Source: Gilliamella sp. B3022
Lineage (GTDB): Bacteria; Pseudomonadota; Gammaproteobacteria; Enterobacterales; Orbaceae
Direction of reading: 5' to 3'
Assembly (NCBI RefSeq): GCF_028751545.1
Contig: NZ_CP071867.1
Coordinates: forward strand, 1,647,306-1,711,305
DNA: 64,000 nucleotides
Position numbers and translations under genes: made by a program. Below, piece after piece: positions 31,490 to 41,522 of this stretch (position 1 is the first letter of the stretch; each line of letters begins with the position of its first letter). A model generated the notes under the pieces. It was not told the origin of the DNA. It worked only from the letters and a program-made list of their open reading frames with translations, and did no database searches.

Positions 31490-32506
31490 ATGAAAAGTAT
31501 TGTAATAAAACAACCTAATGAATTAGCCATTGAAGAGCGTGAAGTTCCTCTGCCGAAATCTGGAGAAGTTAGAGTAAAAGTTAAATTAGCAGGCATTTGT
31601 GGTTCAGATAGTCATATTTATCGCGGTCATAATCCTTTCGCCAAATATCCAAGAGTAATTGGACACGAATTTTTTGGTGTAATTGATGCAGTTGGAGAGG
31701 GAGTTGAGCAATCAAGAATTGGTGAGCGTGTTTCAATCGATCCTGTACTTAGCTGTGGAGATTGTTATCCTTGCTCGGTTGGTCGACCAAATGTATGTAC
31801 ATCATTAACTGTACTGGGTGTTCATCGTGATGGTGGATTTAGTCAGTATGCAGTTGTACCAAGTAAAAATGCTTATGTAATACCAACTGAAATCGATGAT
31901 GAACTTGCCGTAATGATAGAACCTTTCACAATAGCTGCTAATTCAACGGCACAGTTAAAACCGACCCCAAACGATACTGCATTAATTTATGGTGCAGGTC
32001 CGATGGGATTAACCTCAGTACAAGCTCTGAAGGGTGTGTATAACGTTAAAGAAGTGGTCGTTGTTGATCGCATTGATGAACGTTTAATTATGGCAAAAGA
32101 TAGCGGTGCTGATCGGATTATTAATAACACATCATTTTCTGTAAAAGATGAATTGGAAAAATTGAATATCAAACCAACGGTAATTATTGATGCCGCTTGT
32201 CACCCATCGATTTTACAAGAGGCTATTACAATTGCATCGCCAGCAGCAAGAATTCTCATAATGGGCTTTTCAAGCGATCCATGTCAGATAACACAACAGG
32301 GCATTACCAGTAAAGAGCTTTCTATATTCTCTTCACGACTCAATGCGAATAAATTCCCAATTGTTATTAATTGGTTAAATAAGAAACTCATTGATCCTAA
32401 AAAACTTATTACTCATCGATTTGATTATACAGATGTGATTGAGGCTATCCAAACTTTCGAAAAAGATCAGAGTAAGTGTTGCAAGGTTTTACTGACTTTT
32501 AGTTAG
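31490..32506 (+). CDS. rspB: Zinc-dependent sugar-acid dehydrogenase RspB
   Basis: Medium-chain alcohol dehydrogenase, 338 aa. Catalytic-zinc ligands are in AGICGSDSHIYRG (Cys) and GHEFFG (His-Glu); structural zinc Cys cluster is CGDCYPCSVGRPNVC; the Rossmann motif is YGAGPMGLTSVQ. Relatives beside RspA-type dehydratases oxidise L-gulonate at C5 to D-fructuronate. In this cluster that would feed the mannonate oxidoreductase downstream. Preceded by AAGGAG. Activity on L-gulonate is inferred from family and context. Confidence 0.88.
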   Translation: MKSIVIKQPNELAIEEREVPLPKSGEVRVKVKLAGICGSDSHIYRGHNPFAKYPRVIGHEFFGVIDAVGEGVEQSRIGERVSIDPVLSCGDCYPCSVGRPNVCTSLTVLGVHRDGGFSQYAVVPSKNAYVIPTEIDDELAVMIEPFTIAANSTAQLKPTPNDTALIYGAGPMGLTSVQALKGVYNVKEVVVVDRIDERLIMAKDSGADRIINNTSFSVKDELEKLNIKPTVIIDAACHPSILQEAITIASPAARILIMGFSSDPCQITQQGITSKELSIFSSRLNANKFPIVINWLNKKLIDPKKLITHRFDYTDVIEAIQTFEKDQSKCCKVLLTFS

Positions 32507-32525
32507 GTGAATTTTTATGTACTAA

Positions 32526-33893
32526 ATGATAAGCGAGTTAGATATGAATAAGATAGGAAATAATAAAAGTGACAGAAATACTTCAGATTTAGTTAAAGCA
32601 GCTGTTTCTGGTTGGCTTGGAACCGCATTAGAATTTATGGATTTCCAATTATATTCTTTAGGCGCAGCACTTGTATTTCGCGAAATATTTTTTCCAGAAC
32701 AATCAGCAATTATGGCATTGATATTAGCTATGGGAACCTATGGCGCAGGATACATTGCACGTATTGTTGGCGCTTTTGTTTTTGGTCGCATGGGGGATGC
32801 CATTGGTAGAAAGAAAGTATTATTTATAACGATCACTATGATGGGTATTTGTACCACGTTGATAGGATTTTTACCAACTTATGCACAAGTTGGTATTTTG
32901 GCACCATTAATGTTGGTTGTTTTACGTATTATTCAGGGATTGGGTGCTGGTGCTGAAATTTCTGGTGCTGGTACTATGCTCGCAGAATATGCACCAAAAG
33001 GTAAACGAGGGATTATTTCATCACTTGTCGCAATGGGAACCAATTGTGGTACTTTAAGTGCAACAGCAATTTGGGCAATAATGTTTTTTTTACTGGACAA
33101 AGATCAGCTCATATCTTGGGGTTGGCGAGTACCATTCATTGCTAGTGTCATTGTTATGTTTTTTGCCATATGGCTTAGAATGAATTTAAAAGAGAGTCCT
33201 GTATTTGATGATATAAGTGATGCAAATGTAGAAAAATTTAATGATGAACCATCAATTAAGCATATTTCGTTATTAGAAATGTTTAAAAGCAAATCTTTTT
33301 GGTTAGCAACGGGTTTACGTTTTGGTCAAGCTGGAAATTCAGGTTTAATCCAAACTTTTTTAGCCGGTTACTTAGTACAAGCATTATTATTTGAAAAAAG
33401 TATACCAACTGATGCTTTAATGATCAGTTCGATTGTTGGATTCTTCACAATTCCTTTCTTAGGTTTGTTATCAGATAAAATTGGTCGCCGCCTACCTTAT
33501 ATCATTATGACTTTGTCAGCAATGATTCTTGCTTATCCAATGTTATCCATTATTGTTAATAAAAATCACCCAGTAAATACCATTATGTTATGTTTAATTG
33601 TTATTCATAATGTTGCAGTATTAGGACTGTTCGCTTTAGAAAACATTACAATGGCGGAAATGTTTGGGGCTCGTAATCGTTTTACACAAATGGCGATATC
33701 CAAAGAAGCGGGTGGACTTATTGCTGTAGGGTTTGGGCCAATATTAGCGGGAATTTTCTGTAATATGGTGAATGATTGGTGGCCAATTGTTGTTATGATT
33801 ATTCTCTATTCATGCATCAGTTTAATTTCCGCAATTTTTATGCCAGAAGTCAAAGATCGTAATTTATCTGATTTAAAAGATGCTGCAGAATAA
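32526..33893 (+). CDS. MFS sugar-acid transporter (metabolite:H+ symporter type, YdfJ-like)
   Basis: Inner-membrane permease, 455 aa with twelve predicted helices. The MHS-subfamily marks are GWLGTALEFMDFQLYSLGAA in helix 1, GRMGDAIGRKKVL in loop 2-3, RIIQGLGAGAEISGAGTMLAEYAPKGKRG around helices 4-5 and LSDKIGRRLPY in the second half. It lies where E. coli has ydfJ. Likely importer of the hexonate used by the neighbours. Start is uncertain: ATG at 32526 directly follows a two-codon ORF, ATG at 32544 has GAG six bases before it. Confidence 0.85.
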   Translation: MISELDMNKIGNNKSDRNTSDLVKAAVSGWLGTALEFMDFQLYSLGAALVFREIFFPEQSAIMALILAMGTYGAGYIARIVGAFVFGRMGDAIGRKKVLFITITMMGICTTLIGFLPTYAQVGILAPLMLVVLRIIQGLGAGAEISGAGTMLAEYAPKGKRGIISSLVAMGTNCGTLSATAIWAIMFFLLDKDQLISWGWRVPFIASVIVMFFAIWLRMNLKESPVFDDISDANVEKFNDEPSIKHISLLEMFKSKSFWLATGLRFGQAGNSGLIQTFLAGYLVQALLFEKSIPTDALMISSIVGFFTIPFLGLLSDKIGRRLPYIIMTLSAMILAYPMLSIIVNKNHPVNTIMLCLIVIHNVAVLGLFALENITMAEMFGARNRFTQMAISKEAGGLIAVGFGPILAGIFCNMVNDWWPIVVMIILYSCISLISAIFMPEVKDRNLSDLKDAAE

Positions 33894-33922
33894 ATATAAA
33901 AATATAAAAATGGAAAAAAATA

Positions 33923-35413
33923 ATGAAATTATCTAATCAAGCTTTATTACAACTACCTAAAGAGGTCATTGTCCCAAATTATGATAGAAATCAAATTAAA
34001 ACGAAAATAGTTCATCTTGGTTTTGGTGCTTTTCATCGTGCTCATCAAGCAGTGTTTACTGATATTTTAGCTGCAGAACATAATAGTGATTGGGGATACT
34101 GTGAAGTCAATTTAATGGGTGGTGAAAAACAAATCGCTGATCTTAAAGAGCAAAACTATTTATTTAGTGTGTGTGAGATGTTCTATGATAACTGGTCTAC
34201 CCGAGTTGTGGGTGTAGTTAAAGAAGCATTACATGTTGATGTAGATGGCATAGTGAAAATTCTAGATGTCATGACGCACCCACAAATCGCGATTATATCA
34301 CTAACTGTTACCGAAAAAGGTTATTGCTATTTACCCGCAACAGCATCAATTGATATCAATAACGTACTTATTAAACACGATATAGATAATCCAACTAATC
34401 CTAAAAGTGCACCGGGTGTAATTGTTGAAGCTTTACGTATTCGTAAAGAAAAAGGCTTAAAACCCTTTACTGTCATGTCTTGTGACAATATGCCTGAAAA
34501 TGGTCATGTAACACGTAATGTGATTTTGGCTTTAGCAAAAATAAGGGATGCAAATTTAACACAATGGATTGAAAAAAATGTCAGCTTTCCATCTACAATG
34601 GTTGATCGAATTGTGCCGGCAGTAACGTTAGATACAATGGCAAAAATACAAAAGCAGTTGGGAGGCATAGAGGATCTTGTTGGTATTGCCGGTGAACCAT
34701 TCATACAATGGGTTATCGAAGATAATTTTGTAGCAGGTCGCCCAGAATGGGAAAAATCCGGTGCTGAGTTAGTAAATGATGTTTTTCCGTATGAAGAAAT
34801 GAAATTACGTATGCTGAACGGTAGTCACTCCTTTTTAGCCTATTTAGGCTATTTGGCTGGGTATCTACACATAGATGAATGTATGCAAGATCCTTATTAT
34901 GTAAAAGCCGCTCGTCACCTTATACTTCAGGAGCAAGCAACAACCTTACGTGTAAAAGATATAGATTTACTAGCCTACGCGAATTCGTTACTTGATCGTT
35001 ATCGTAACACGGGTCTTAAGCATCGTACTTGGCAAATCGCAATGGATGGTACATTAAAATTACCACAACGCATGCTCGATTCGGTTCGTTTTCATTTAGC
35101 GAATAATACACCATTTCATTGTTTAGCTTTAGGTATCGCGGCTTGGATGCGATATGTTAGTGGTGTCGATGATAATGGTAAAGTTATTGAAGTTAGTGAT
35201 CCTGCTGCCGAGCAACTAAAAGCGTTGGTATCAAACAGCCCAGATAATCAAGAACGAATCAAAGCATTATTATCATTGACGCATGTTTTTGGTAAAGATT
35301 TATCCAGCAATCAATATTTTATCGATCAAGTTACCAACGCTTATTTATCTTTAAGGGATAAAGGGGCTAAACAAACCGTCGAACAATTAGCGCAGAGTTT
35401 TCAATACAACTAA
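33923..35413 (+). CDS. Mannitol dehydrogenase-family D-mannonate oxidoreductase (UxuB/YdfI-like)
   Basis: Long-chain polyol dehydrogenase, 496 aa. The N-terminal Rossmann domain starts HLGFGAFHRAHQAVFTD; the central signature is VDRIVPAVT near residue 230; the catalytic helix is in KLRMLNGSHSFLAYLGYLAG (Lys, Asn and His) and the C-terminal domain has FHLANNTPFHCLALGIAAWMRY. It should interconvert D-fructuronate and D-mannonate with NAD(H), linking RspB to RspA. The position corresponds to ydfI of E. coli. A terminator follows 17 bases past the stop, so it closes the operon. Confidence 0.88.
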   Translation: MKLSNQALLQLPKEVIVPNYDRNQIKTKIVHLGFGAFHRAHQAVFTDILAAEHNSDWGYCEVNLMGGEKQIADLKEQNYLFSVCEMFYDNWSTRVVGVVKEALHVDVDGIVKILDVMTHPQIAIISLTVTEKGYCYLPATASIDINNVLIKHDIDNPTNPKSAPGVIVEALRIRKEKGLKPFTVMSCDNMPENGHVTRNVILALAKIRDANLTQWIEKNVSFPSTMVDRIVPAVTLDTMAKIQKQLGGIEDLVGIAGEPFIQWVIEDNFVAGRPEWEKSGAELVNDVFPYEEMKLRMLNGSHSFLAYLGYLAGYLHIDECMQDPYYVKAARHLILQEQATTLRVKDIDLLAYANSLLDRYRNTGLKHRTWQIAMDGTLKLPQRMLDSVRFHLANNTPFHCLALGIAAWMRYVSGVDDNGKVIEVSDPAAEQLKALVSNSPDNQERIKALLSLTHVFGKDLSSNQYFIDQVTNAYLSLRDKGAKQTVEQLAQSFQYN

Positions 35414-35430
35414 CAATAATCCCTAAAATC

Positions 35431-35466
35431 AAAGTGTAATTACCAGTAATGGTATTACACTTTTCT
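35431..35466 (+). terminator. Rho-independent terminator of the rspA operon
   Basis: AAAGTGTAAT-T-ACC and GGT-ATTACACTTT form a 13-bp stem with one bulged T, loop AGTAAT, and a short T-rich tail. It separates the four metabolic genes from rspR. Confidence 0.8.
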
Positions 35467-35547
35467 AAATATTTAAGTATAAGACAGAACCCATTTTATT
35501 GTTTTGAGTTTTTATTAAAAAAACTTTTCATATACTTAAAAATCACC

Positions 35548-35561
35548 TACTATTCTTAGTA
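35548..35561 (+). promoter_or_regulatory. Inverted repeat in the rspR promoter region
   Basis: TACTA-TTCT-TAGTA is a perfect 5-bp inverted repeat 27 bases before the rspR start codon. It differs from the palindrome upstream of rspA, so if it is an operator it need not be for the same protein. Weak evidence. Confidence 0.3.
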
Positions 35562-35588
35562 ATTTATTTTATTACTTTAAGATGGTAT

Positions 35589-36272
35589 ATGTTTAAATCT
35601 ATCGACTTAAATATTTCTGAACCTGTTAATCAACAAATTTATCGTACATTAAGAAAAGCTATTATTACCTGTTATGTATTGCCTGGTGTTTTACTTTCAG
35701 AAAAAGAAATTTCCAGTCAATTCAATGTTTCTCGCCAACCTGTTCGTGAAGCGTTCATTAAACTAGCTGAAGCAGGTCTTGTACAAATTCTCCCTCAACG
35801 TGGCACATTCGTAACCAAAATTTCTATTAAAAAAGTAATTGATGGACAATTTATTCGTGAAGCGGTTGAATGCGCTATTATCAAACGCGCCGCTATAGAA
35901 ATTAGCCAATCAGATATTTCATTGTTACAAAAAAATCTTGCGGAACAAAAACAAGCCAATGAATGTAAAGATGTATGCTATTTTCTGGAAAAAGATGATG
36001 AATTCCATCAAATATTAATGAATGTAATTGATTGTCCCATGGCATGGCAAACGGTAGAAAATATCAAAGCAATGATGGATAGAGTAAGATTTTTAACATT
36101 AGAAGATATTTCTCCACCGGAAGATTTAGTTAAACAACATGAAAAAATTTTGATTGCACTGGAAAATCATGATCCAGAGCTTGCAGTACAAGCTTTACAT
36201 GAACATTTGTCGACGATTCTTCAAACCATAACAATTGTATCGCAGAAAAAAAATGAATGGTTTATTGATTAA
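35589..36272 (+). CDS. rspR: GntR/FadR-type transcriptional regulator RspR
   Basis: DNA-binding regulator, 227 aa. N-terminal winged helix: NQQIYRTLRKAIITCYVLPG, then EKEISSQFNVSRQPVREAF as the helix-turn-helix, then the wing QRGTFVTKIS. C-terminal FCD ligand domain with FIREAVECAI, DDEFHQILM and HEHLSTI, including metal-binding His/Asp positions. Closely similar to E. coli RspR (YdfH), the repressor of rspAB. Transcribed on the same strand after the operon terminator with its own promoter. Ligand probably a hexonate of the pathway. Confidence 0.9.
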   Translation: MFKSIDLNISEPVNQQIYRTLRKAIITCYVLPGVLLSEKEISSQFNVSRQPVREAFIKLAEAGLVQILPQRGTFVTKISIKKVIDGQFIREAVECAIIKRAAIEISQSDISLLQKNLAEQKQANECKDVCYFLEKDDEFHQILMNVIDCPMAWQTVENIKAMMDRVRFLTLEDISPPEDLVKQHEKILIALENHDPELAVQALHEHLSTILQTITIVSQKKNEWFID

Positions 36273-36415
36273 TTTTTATTTCATGGATTGTAAAACCGAA
36301 CCATTTTTAAAATGTTAGATTTATATCTTTGGCTTTTAGTTAAAGAAGAATGAAATTATTGGTTATCATTATGCTAGGATGTTTTTGTTTTGAAAAAACT
36401 GGGTAAAGTTGTAAT

Positions 36416-36694
36416 ATGATTAAACAATTAAAAATTCAAGTGAGTGGACGGGTACAAGGGGTTGGATTTCGTTTTTTTACTCAACAAAAAGCGAAAAAAC
36501 TTGGATTATTGGGTTACGTTAAAAATTTGGATAATGGTGATGTTGAAATTCTTGTTCAAGGAGATAGTCTGCAAATAACCCAATTCACTGAATGGCTTAA
36601 CCATGGGGGTCCCTCTTCTGCTCGAATTAGCAATGTTAGTATTTATGAATTAATACCTGATATTGATTTAACTTCTTTTAATGTCAGATATTAA
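36416..36694 (+). CDS. acyP: Acylphosphatase
   Basis: Small alpha/beta enzyme, 92 aa, hydrolysing carboxyl-phosphate bonds. Signature 1 GRVQGVGFRFFTQQKAKKLG contains the phosphate loop with catalytic Arg23; signature 2 GYVKNLDNGDVEILVQG carries the catalytic Asn41. Intact and of normal size. It stands alone between rspR and lptC, with 100 bases to the latter. Confidence 0.93.
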   Translation: MIKQLKIQVSGRVQGVGFRFFTQQKAKKLGLLGYVKNLDNGDVEILVQGDSLQITQFTEWLNHGGPSSARISNVSIYELIPDIDLTSFNVRY

Positions 36695-36793
36695 TTTAAT
36701 AAAAAATAAAGTAAAATAACTGAATTGCTGAACTTAAAGATAACGATTTATCCTTGTTATTGATTAAACTTATTCGTGTGATAAAAATATGCT

Positions 36794-37357
36794 ATGAATA
36801 AAAAAAATTTAATCTATATCTTACTTATCATTGTGGTGATTGGTGTTTATTATAATTATCAGAAAGATGATGACTCAGATACAATGTCAACAATCAATTT
36901 AACTGATACACCAATATATCAAAGCGATAATATGATAACAAATATTTATGACATATCAGGAGAGATCATCTATAAAATAGAATCAGTTAAAGTTAGACAT
37001 TTTGAAGAATCAAATAATACTGAATTTGATTTACCCAATTTGACTATTTATGATCGAATGCATTCTGCTACATGGCATATTCACTCACAAAAAGCTACGT
37101 TAACCAATGATAAGCTGATTTACCTAAATCAAAATGTTCAATTAGATAATTTAACTACTGATGCTCAATTACAGCATATATTAACAGATAATGCCATTAT
37201 TGATTTAACGACCCAAAATGTCACCTCTAAAGATCTTGTTACTATAAAAGGGGTTGGTTTTTTTTCAAAGGGTCAAGGATTAGCTGGAAATCTACGAACA
37301 AAAACCGCGAACATACTTGAAAATATAAAAACTTATTATAACACTGGGGCACAATAA
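36794..37357 (+). CDS. lptC: LPS export system protein LptC
   Basis: Bitopic inner-membrane protein, 187 aa, one N-terminal helix (LIYILLIIVVIGVYY) and a periplasmic beta-jellyroll that takes LPS from LptB2FG to LptA. Typical features are WHIHSQKATL, the LNQNVQLDN strand and NAIIDLTTQNVTSKD near the C-terminus. lptA begins four bases after it. kdsD and kdsC, usual upstream neighbours, are not here. Confidence 0.9.
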   Translation: MNKKNLIYILLIIVVIGVYYNYQKDDDSDTMSTINLTDTPIYQSDNMITNIYDISGEIIYKIESVKVRHFEESNNTEFDLPNLTIYDRMHSATWHIHSQKATLTNDKLIYLNQNVQLDNLTTDAQLQHILTDNAIIDLTTQNVTSKDLVTIKGVGFFSKGQGLAGNLRTKTANILENIKTYYNTGAQ

Positions 37358-37361
37358 AAAA

Positions 37362-37913
37362 ATGAGATTGCAAAAACGGTTTATTTATCCATTATTTTTT
37401 ATATTATTTATTTCATATGGGTGTTTTGCTGATGAACCAAATACATCAACACCCGAAGTACAACAAGATAAAAAGATGTTAGTTAATAATAAACCTATTA
37501 CTATAGATGCTAATAACCAACAGATTGATATTGACAAAAATATCATAACATTTAGTGGTAATGTGCATATAACTCAAGATGGTTTAACAATCATAGCTGA
37601 TAAAGTGATTGTTACTGATATGCAGGATTCTACAAAACAGAAAATTACAGCTTATGGTAATCCAGTAAACTTTAAACAAATATTACCTCAAAATAATAAA
37701 ATTGTGACAGGACATTCAGAGCAAATTATCTATGATGTTAAACAAAATATTGTCACCTTGCAGAATAATGCAGAATTATTTCAGCAGGATAATCATGTTG
37801 TTAGTTCAATCATTACTTATAATGTTAAAAAGCAGTTGATACTAGCTCAACCTAAACAAGGTCGAGTAAAAAGCACTATAATTCCAAGCCAAGTTAAAGA
37901 GATTAATAAATAA
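37362..37913 (+). CDS. lptA: LPS transport periplasmic protein LptA
   Basis: Periplasmic bridge protein, 183 aa, with a signal peptide ending near residue 24 (YGCFA-DEP). The OstA-like beta-jellyroll is clear: [40 protein letters not shown] and [23 protein letters not shown]. Polymers of LptA carry LPS to LptD. Packed between lptC and lptB with 4 and 1 base gaps. The signal end contains a Cys; a lipoprotein reading (YGCFA) is unlikely for this family. Confidence 0.92.
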   Translation: MRLQKRFIYPLFFILFISYGCFADEPNTSTPEVQQDKKMLVNNKPITIDANNQQIDIDKNIITFSGNVHITQDGLTIIADKVIVTDMQDSTKQKITAYGNPVNFKQILPQNNKIVTGHSEQIIYDVKQNIVTLQNNAELFQQDNHVVSSIITYNVKKQLILAQPKQGRVKSTIIPSQVKEINK

Positions 37914-37914
37914 A

Positions 37915-38640
37915 ATGTCAATTTTAAAAGCGGAAAATTTAGCCAAAATTTACAAGAAACGTCGTGTGGTTGAAGATGTAAGTTTAACTGTAAACTCAGG
38001 TGAAATTGTTGGTTTATTAGGGCCTAATGGTGCTGGTAAAACCACCACTTTTTATATGGTTGTTGGTATTGTAACTTTAAATGCGGGTAAAATATTTCTT
38101 GATGATCATGATATAAGCATATTACCTTTACACGAACGAGCTCAAAAGGGAATCGGTTATTTACCTCAAGAAGCTTCAATCTTTAGGAAACTCTCGGTTA
38201 TTGACAATATTATGGCCATTTTAGAAACACGGAATGATATTGATAAAAACGAAAAAATTGAACGAGCTGAAGAACTTCTTGAGGAATTTCATATCACCCA
38301 TATACGTGACAATAGTGGACAATCTTTATCTGGTGGTGAAAGACGTAGAGTTGAGATTGCTAGAGCGTTAGCGGCTAACCCTAAATTTATTTTACTTGAC
38401 GAACCTTTCGCAGGAGTTGATCCTATATCGGTTATTGATATAAAAAATATAATTAAACATTTACGCGATAGAGGACTTGGCGTATTAATAACGGACCACA
38501 ATGTGCGCGAAACATTAGACGTTTGTGAACGGGCTTATATTGTAAATAAAGGACATTTAATTGCTGAGGGTTCACCAAGTGATATCTTAAGTAACGAATA
38601 TGTTAAACGCGTTTACTTAGGAAATGAATTTAGATTATGA
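37915..38640 (+). CDS. lptB: LPS export ABC transporter ATP-binding protein LptB
   Basis: Cytoplasmic ATPase of 241 aa powering LPS extraction. Walker [11 protein letters not shown]-loop YLPQEASIF, signature [16 protein letters not shown], Walker [14 protein letters not shown] and switch His in [11 protein letters not shown] are all intact. It overlaps rpoN by four bases (ATGA). Confidence 0.97.
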   Translation: MSILKAENLAKIYKKRRVVEDVSLTVNSGEIVGLLGPNGAGKTTTFYMVVGIVTLNAGKIFLDDHDISILPLHERAQKGIGYLPQEASIFRKLSVIDNIMAILETRNDIDKNEKIERAEELLEEFHITHIRDNSGQSLSGGERRRVEIARALAANPKFILLDEPFAGVDPISVIDIKNIIKHLRDRGLGVLITDHNVRETLDVCERAYIVNKGHLIAEGSPSDILSNEYVKRVYLGNEFRL

Positions 38641-40055
38641 TAAAACCCAGTTTACAACTGAAAATTTCTCAACAGTTGTCAATGACACCTCAACTTCAAC
38701 TAGCGATACGACTGTTACAGTTGTCAACGTTAGAATTACAGCAAGAAATTCAAAGTGCACTTGAAAATAATCCGTTACTTGAGATTGCAGATCAATATGA
38801 TGAAGTAAATATTGAGCAAATTGAATTAAGTGAAAACGTTGACACTCGTGAAGCCTTAGATAGCCGAGAAATTCCTGATGATATACCGCTTGATGCTTCA
38901 TTAGATGATATTTATACAGCAGGAACGCCCTCAGGAACTCATTCTGATTATCGTAATGATGAATTACCTGTTTATCAAGGCGAAACTCATGAAACATTAT
39001 ATGACTATTTAAAATGGCAACTTGATTTAACCCCTTTTAGCGACATTGATCGTGCCATTGCTGTGTCAATTCTTGATGCTATTGATGAAAGAGGCTATTT
39101 GACTGTTTCATTGGATGAAATCTTAGAAGAACAAGGTAATGATGAGATTGAACTTGAAGAAGTTGAAACGGTTTTAAAACGAATTTGGCATTTTGATCCA
39201 ATCGGCGTTGGAGCAAGGACGTTGCAAGAGTGTTTATCAATTCAAATCCAATATTTGACTCCACCAACATTTGTTAAACAAATTATTGATAATTATCTTG
39301 ATTTATTAGCAGTTCGTGATTATCGCACACTGAAAAAAATATTGAATGCAACAGATGAACAACTCAAAGAATCTATTGATTTTATTCAGCATTTGCAACC
39401 TTATCCGGGTGATTCAGTAAATACTACCCCTCCAGATTATGTGATCCCAGATGTATTAGTCAAAAAAATGAATGGGAGATGGATTGTTGATTTAAATAAT
39501 GACACGATGCCTACTTTACGTATTAACCAGCAATATGCAGCTATGGAAAAAATTGCCAGTCAAAGCGATAGCCAATATATAAAATCACATTTACAAGATG
39601 CTAATTGGTTTATTAAAAGTATAGAAAATCGTAACGAGACTTTGTTAAAAGTTAGCCAATTTATTGTTGAACACCAACAAGAGTTTTTCGAGCATGGTGC
39701 AGAATCTATGAAACCAATGATTTTATCGGATGTGGCTACGGCTATTGATATGCATGAATCAACAATTTCTCGTGTGACTACTCAAAAATATTTACAGAGT
39801 CCTGCTGGAATATTTGAACTAAAATTCTTTTTCTCAAGCCATGTTAATACTGAATCTGGGGGGGAAGCTTCGTCAACAGCTATTCGGGCATTAATAAAAA
39901 AATACATATCCACAGAAGACCGTAAAAAACCATTGAGTGATAGTAAGTTAGTTTCGATGTTGGAAAAGCAAGGAATAATTATTGCTCGAAGGACAGTGGC
40001 CAAATATCGAGAAGCTTTGTCTATTCCACCATCAAGTCAACGAAAACAGCTTTGA
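38637..40055 (+). CDS. rpoN: RNA polymerase sigma-54 factor RpoN
   Basis: Alternative sigma factor, 472 aa. Region I is the Gln/Leu-rich start ([20 protein letters not shown]), region II is acidic, region III core-binding follows, and the C-terminal DNA-binding part has the helix-turn-helix around [21 protein letters not shown] and the RpoN box [10 protein letters not shown]. It needs AAA+ activators, none of which is in the window. Overlaps lptB by four bases. hpf (yhbH) and ptsN, normal downstream partners, are absent; a decayed methyltransferase and AT-rich spacer follow. Confidence 0.95.
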   Translation: MIKPSLQLKISQQLSMTPQLQLAIRLLQLSTLELQQEIQSALENNPLLEIADQYDEVNIEQIELSENVDTREALDSREIPDDIPLDASLDDIYTAGTPSGTHSDYRNDELPVYQGETHETLYDYLKWQLDLTPFSDIDRAIAVSILDAIDERGYLTVSLDEILEEQGNDEIELEEVETVLKRIWHFDPIGVGARTLQECLSIQIQYLTPPTFVKQIIDNYLDLLAVRDYRTLKKILNATDEQLKESIDFIQHLQPYPGDSVNTTPPDYVIPDVLVKKMNGRWIVDLNNDTMPTLRINQQYAAMEKIASQSDSQYIKSHLQDANWFIKSIENRNETLLKVSQFIVEHQQEFFEHGAESMKPMILSDVATAIDMHESTISRVTTQKYLQSPAGIFELKFFFSSHVNTESGGEASSTAIRALIKKYISTEDRKKPLSDSKLVSMLEKQGIIIARRTVAKYREALSIPPSSQRKQL

Positions 40056-40129
40056 GCTATAAGTTAAAGCAAAAGTGTTATTACAATCATTTGAATGGAA
40101 AAATTAAAAAATTCTATTGATTTGATTAA

Positions 40130-40830
40130 TTATAATATTTGTTGTGAATAAGCCGTCAAATTGCCGTTAAAAATAATTTTCTGTATAACTAATAGCGATT
40201 CTTGATAAGTTCCAATAATTTCGACTAATAGTATCGTTGTGCGCATGTGTTTAATCTATGTATCAAAACAGTATGTTAAAGGGTGATCAGCAATATTATC
40301 GATCGTAAATTCTGTTTTGGTCATAAAGGTTAACTATTCACGAGGCGTATAGTCACAAACATGTGGTGTATCATGCAACGCCTCAATTATTTGTAACCAA
40401 ATATCCGATACTGGATGTTTAAAGAATACCACATCCATTATTATTAATTTGCCATTTGTTTTAATGATCGTATACAGTTCATGTCAACTTTTATCCATGT
40501 CACAATAGTGGTGTGTGGAATAGTGACTTGCAACAAAATCAAATTGACTATCAGCAAAAGTATGCTGTTCGGCACAATCTGGTACTGTCGATGAGATTAC
40601 TTAAACCATGTTCCTTAGCTGTTTGAAACACAACAGATATCATTTCATTAGATTGATCATAAGGCAATAACTTGTTTTACATGTGGTGCGACAGTAACAC
40701 TAATATGACCTGCTCAGTAGCCCATATCAAGTAATTAAGCCTAAGTATTGCAAACAAATATAGATAAATATTGAAGATGGGGGCTTGGGTATCAACTTTA
40801 CTGGTTAAATAGGCGTTTGCTTATTGGTAA
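40130..40830 (-). pseudogene. Decayed class I SAM-dependent methyltransferase
   Basis: Minus-strand reading shows successive pieces of a Methyltransf_11-type enzyme: AYLTSKVDTQAP, then YLIWATEQVILVL/MGYWAGHISVTVAPH across a frameshift, VKQVIAYDQSNEMISVVFQ, AEQHTFADSQFDFVASHYST, IIKTNGKLIIMDVVFFKHP and VSDIWLQIIEALHDTPH. Two in-frame TAG codons replace expected Trp codons near 40334 and about 40240, and there are frameshifts near 40490, 40600 and 40720. The order matches an intact enzyme of about 250 aa, so this is a former gene, not chance. The left boundary is the final stop at 40130; the right boundary is approximate. Confidence 0.8.
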
Positions 40831-40908
40831 AATTTCAGTTTTATATGATTATAATATATTGCCATGGCGATTTTGCGTAGTTAGGCGCCTAAAGGGCGCC
40901 TTCAATGA

Positions 40909-41511
40909 TTAAGCTAAAAAAGGTGGGATTTTATTTTCAAATGTGCTGATCGCAGCTTCGTGCTGTAAAGTCAATCCAATATTATCCAAACCATTTAGTA
41001 AACAATGACGTTTAAACGCATCAATTTTAAAAGAATATTGTTTATCATCAGCAATTACAACTTCGTTAACCAGATCGACAGTAAATTCGATACCTTCATT
41101 CGCTTCAACAATTTTAAATAATTCATCAACATCTTCTTCCGACAAATTAACTAAAAGTAACTGATTATTAAATGAGTTGTTATAAAAAATATCAGCAAAA
41201 CTTGAACCAATGATAGTTTTAAAACCATAATCTGCAAGTGCCCATGGCGCATGTTCACGTGAAGAGCCGCAGCCAAAGTTTTCGCGGGCTAATAAAATAC
41301 TCGCCCCTTCATAACGTGGTTTGTTTAGTACAAAATCAGGATTGGGTTGCAGACCAGCATCATCTAAAAAGCGCCATTCATGAAATGCATGTTTACCAAA
41401 GCCTGTACGTGTTACTTTTTGTAAAAACTGTTTAGGGATAATTGCATCCGTATCAACGTTAGCCGCATCTAAAGGAACGACCAATCCGGTATGTTTTGTA
41501 AATTTAGCCAT
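40909..41511 (-). CDS. leuD: 3-isopropylmalate dehydratase small subunit
   Basis: LeuD, 200 aa, the swivelling domain of isopropylmalate isomerase in leucine synthesis. Opening segment [22 protein letters not shown] and the active-site loop [16 protein letters not shown] are typical. It follows leuC by 11 bases and is the last gene of leuABCD. A GGCGCC-CTTTA-GGCGCC hairpin lies nine bases past the stop at 40884-40900 but lacks a T-run. Confidence 0.96.
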   Translation of the reverse strand: MAKFTKHTGLVVPLDAANVDTDAIIPKQFLQKVTRTGFGKHAFHEWRFLDDAGLQPNPDFVLNKPRYEGASILLARENFGCGSSREHAPWALADYGFKTIIGSSFADIFYNNSFNNQLLLVNLSEEDVDELFKIVEANEGIEFTVDLVNEVVIADDKQYSFKIDAFKRHCLLNGLDNIGLTLQHEAAISTFENKIPPFLA

Positions 41512-41522
41512 GACAAGCCTCC

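Noticed and set aside
40884-40900. GGCGCC-CTTTA-GGCGCC hairpin after leuD as a terminator
   Set aside because: Stem is good but no T-run follows on the minus strand; kept only as a remark in the leuD entry.
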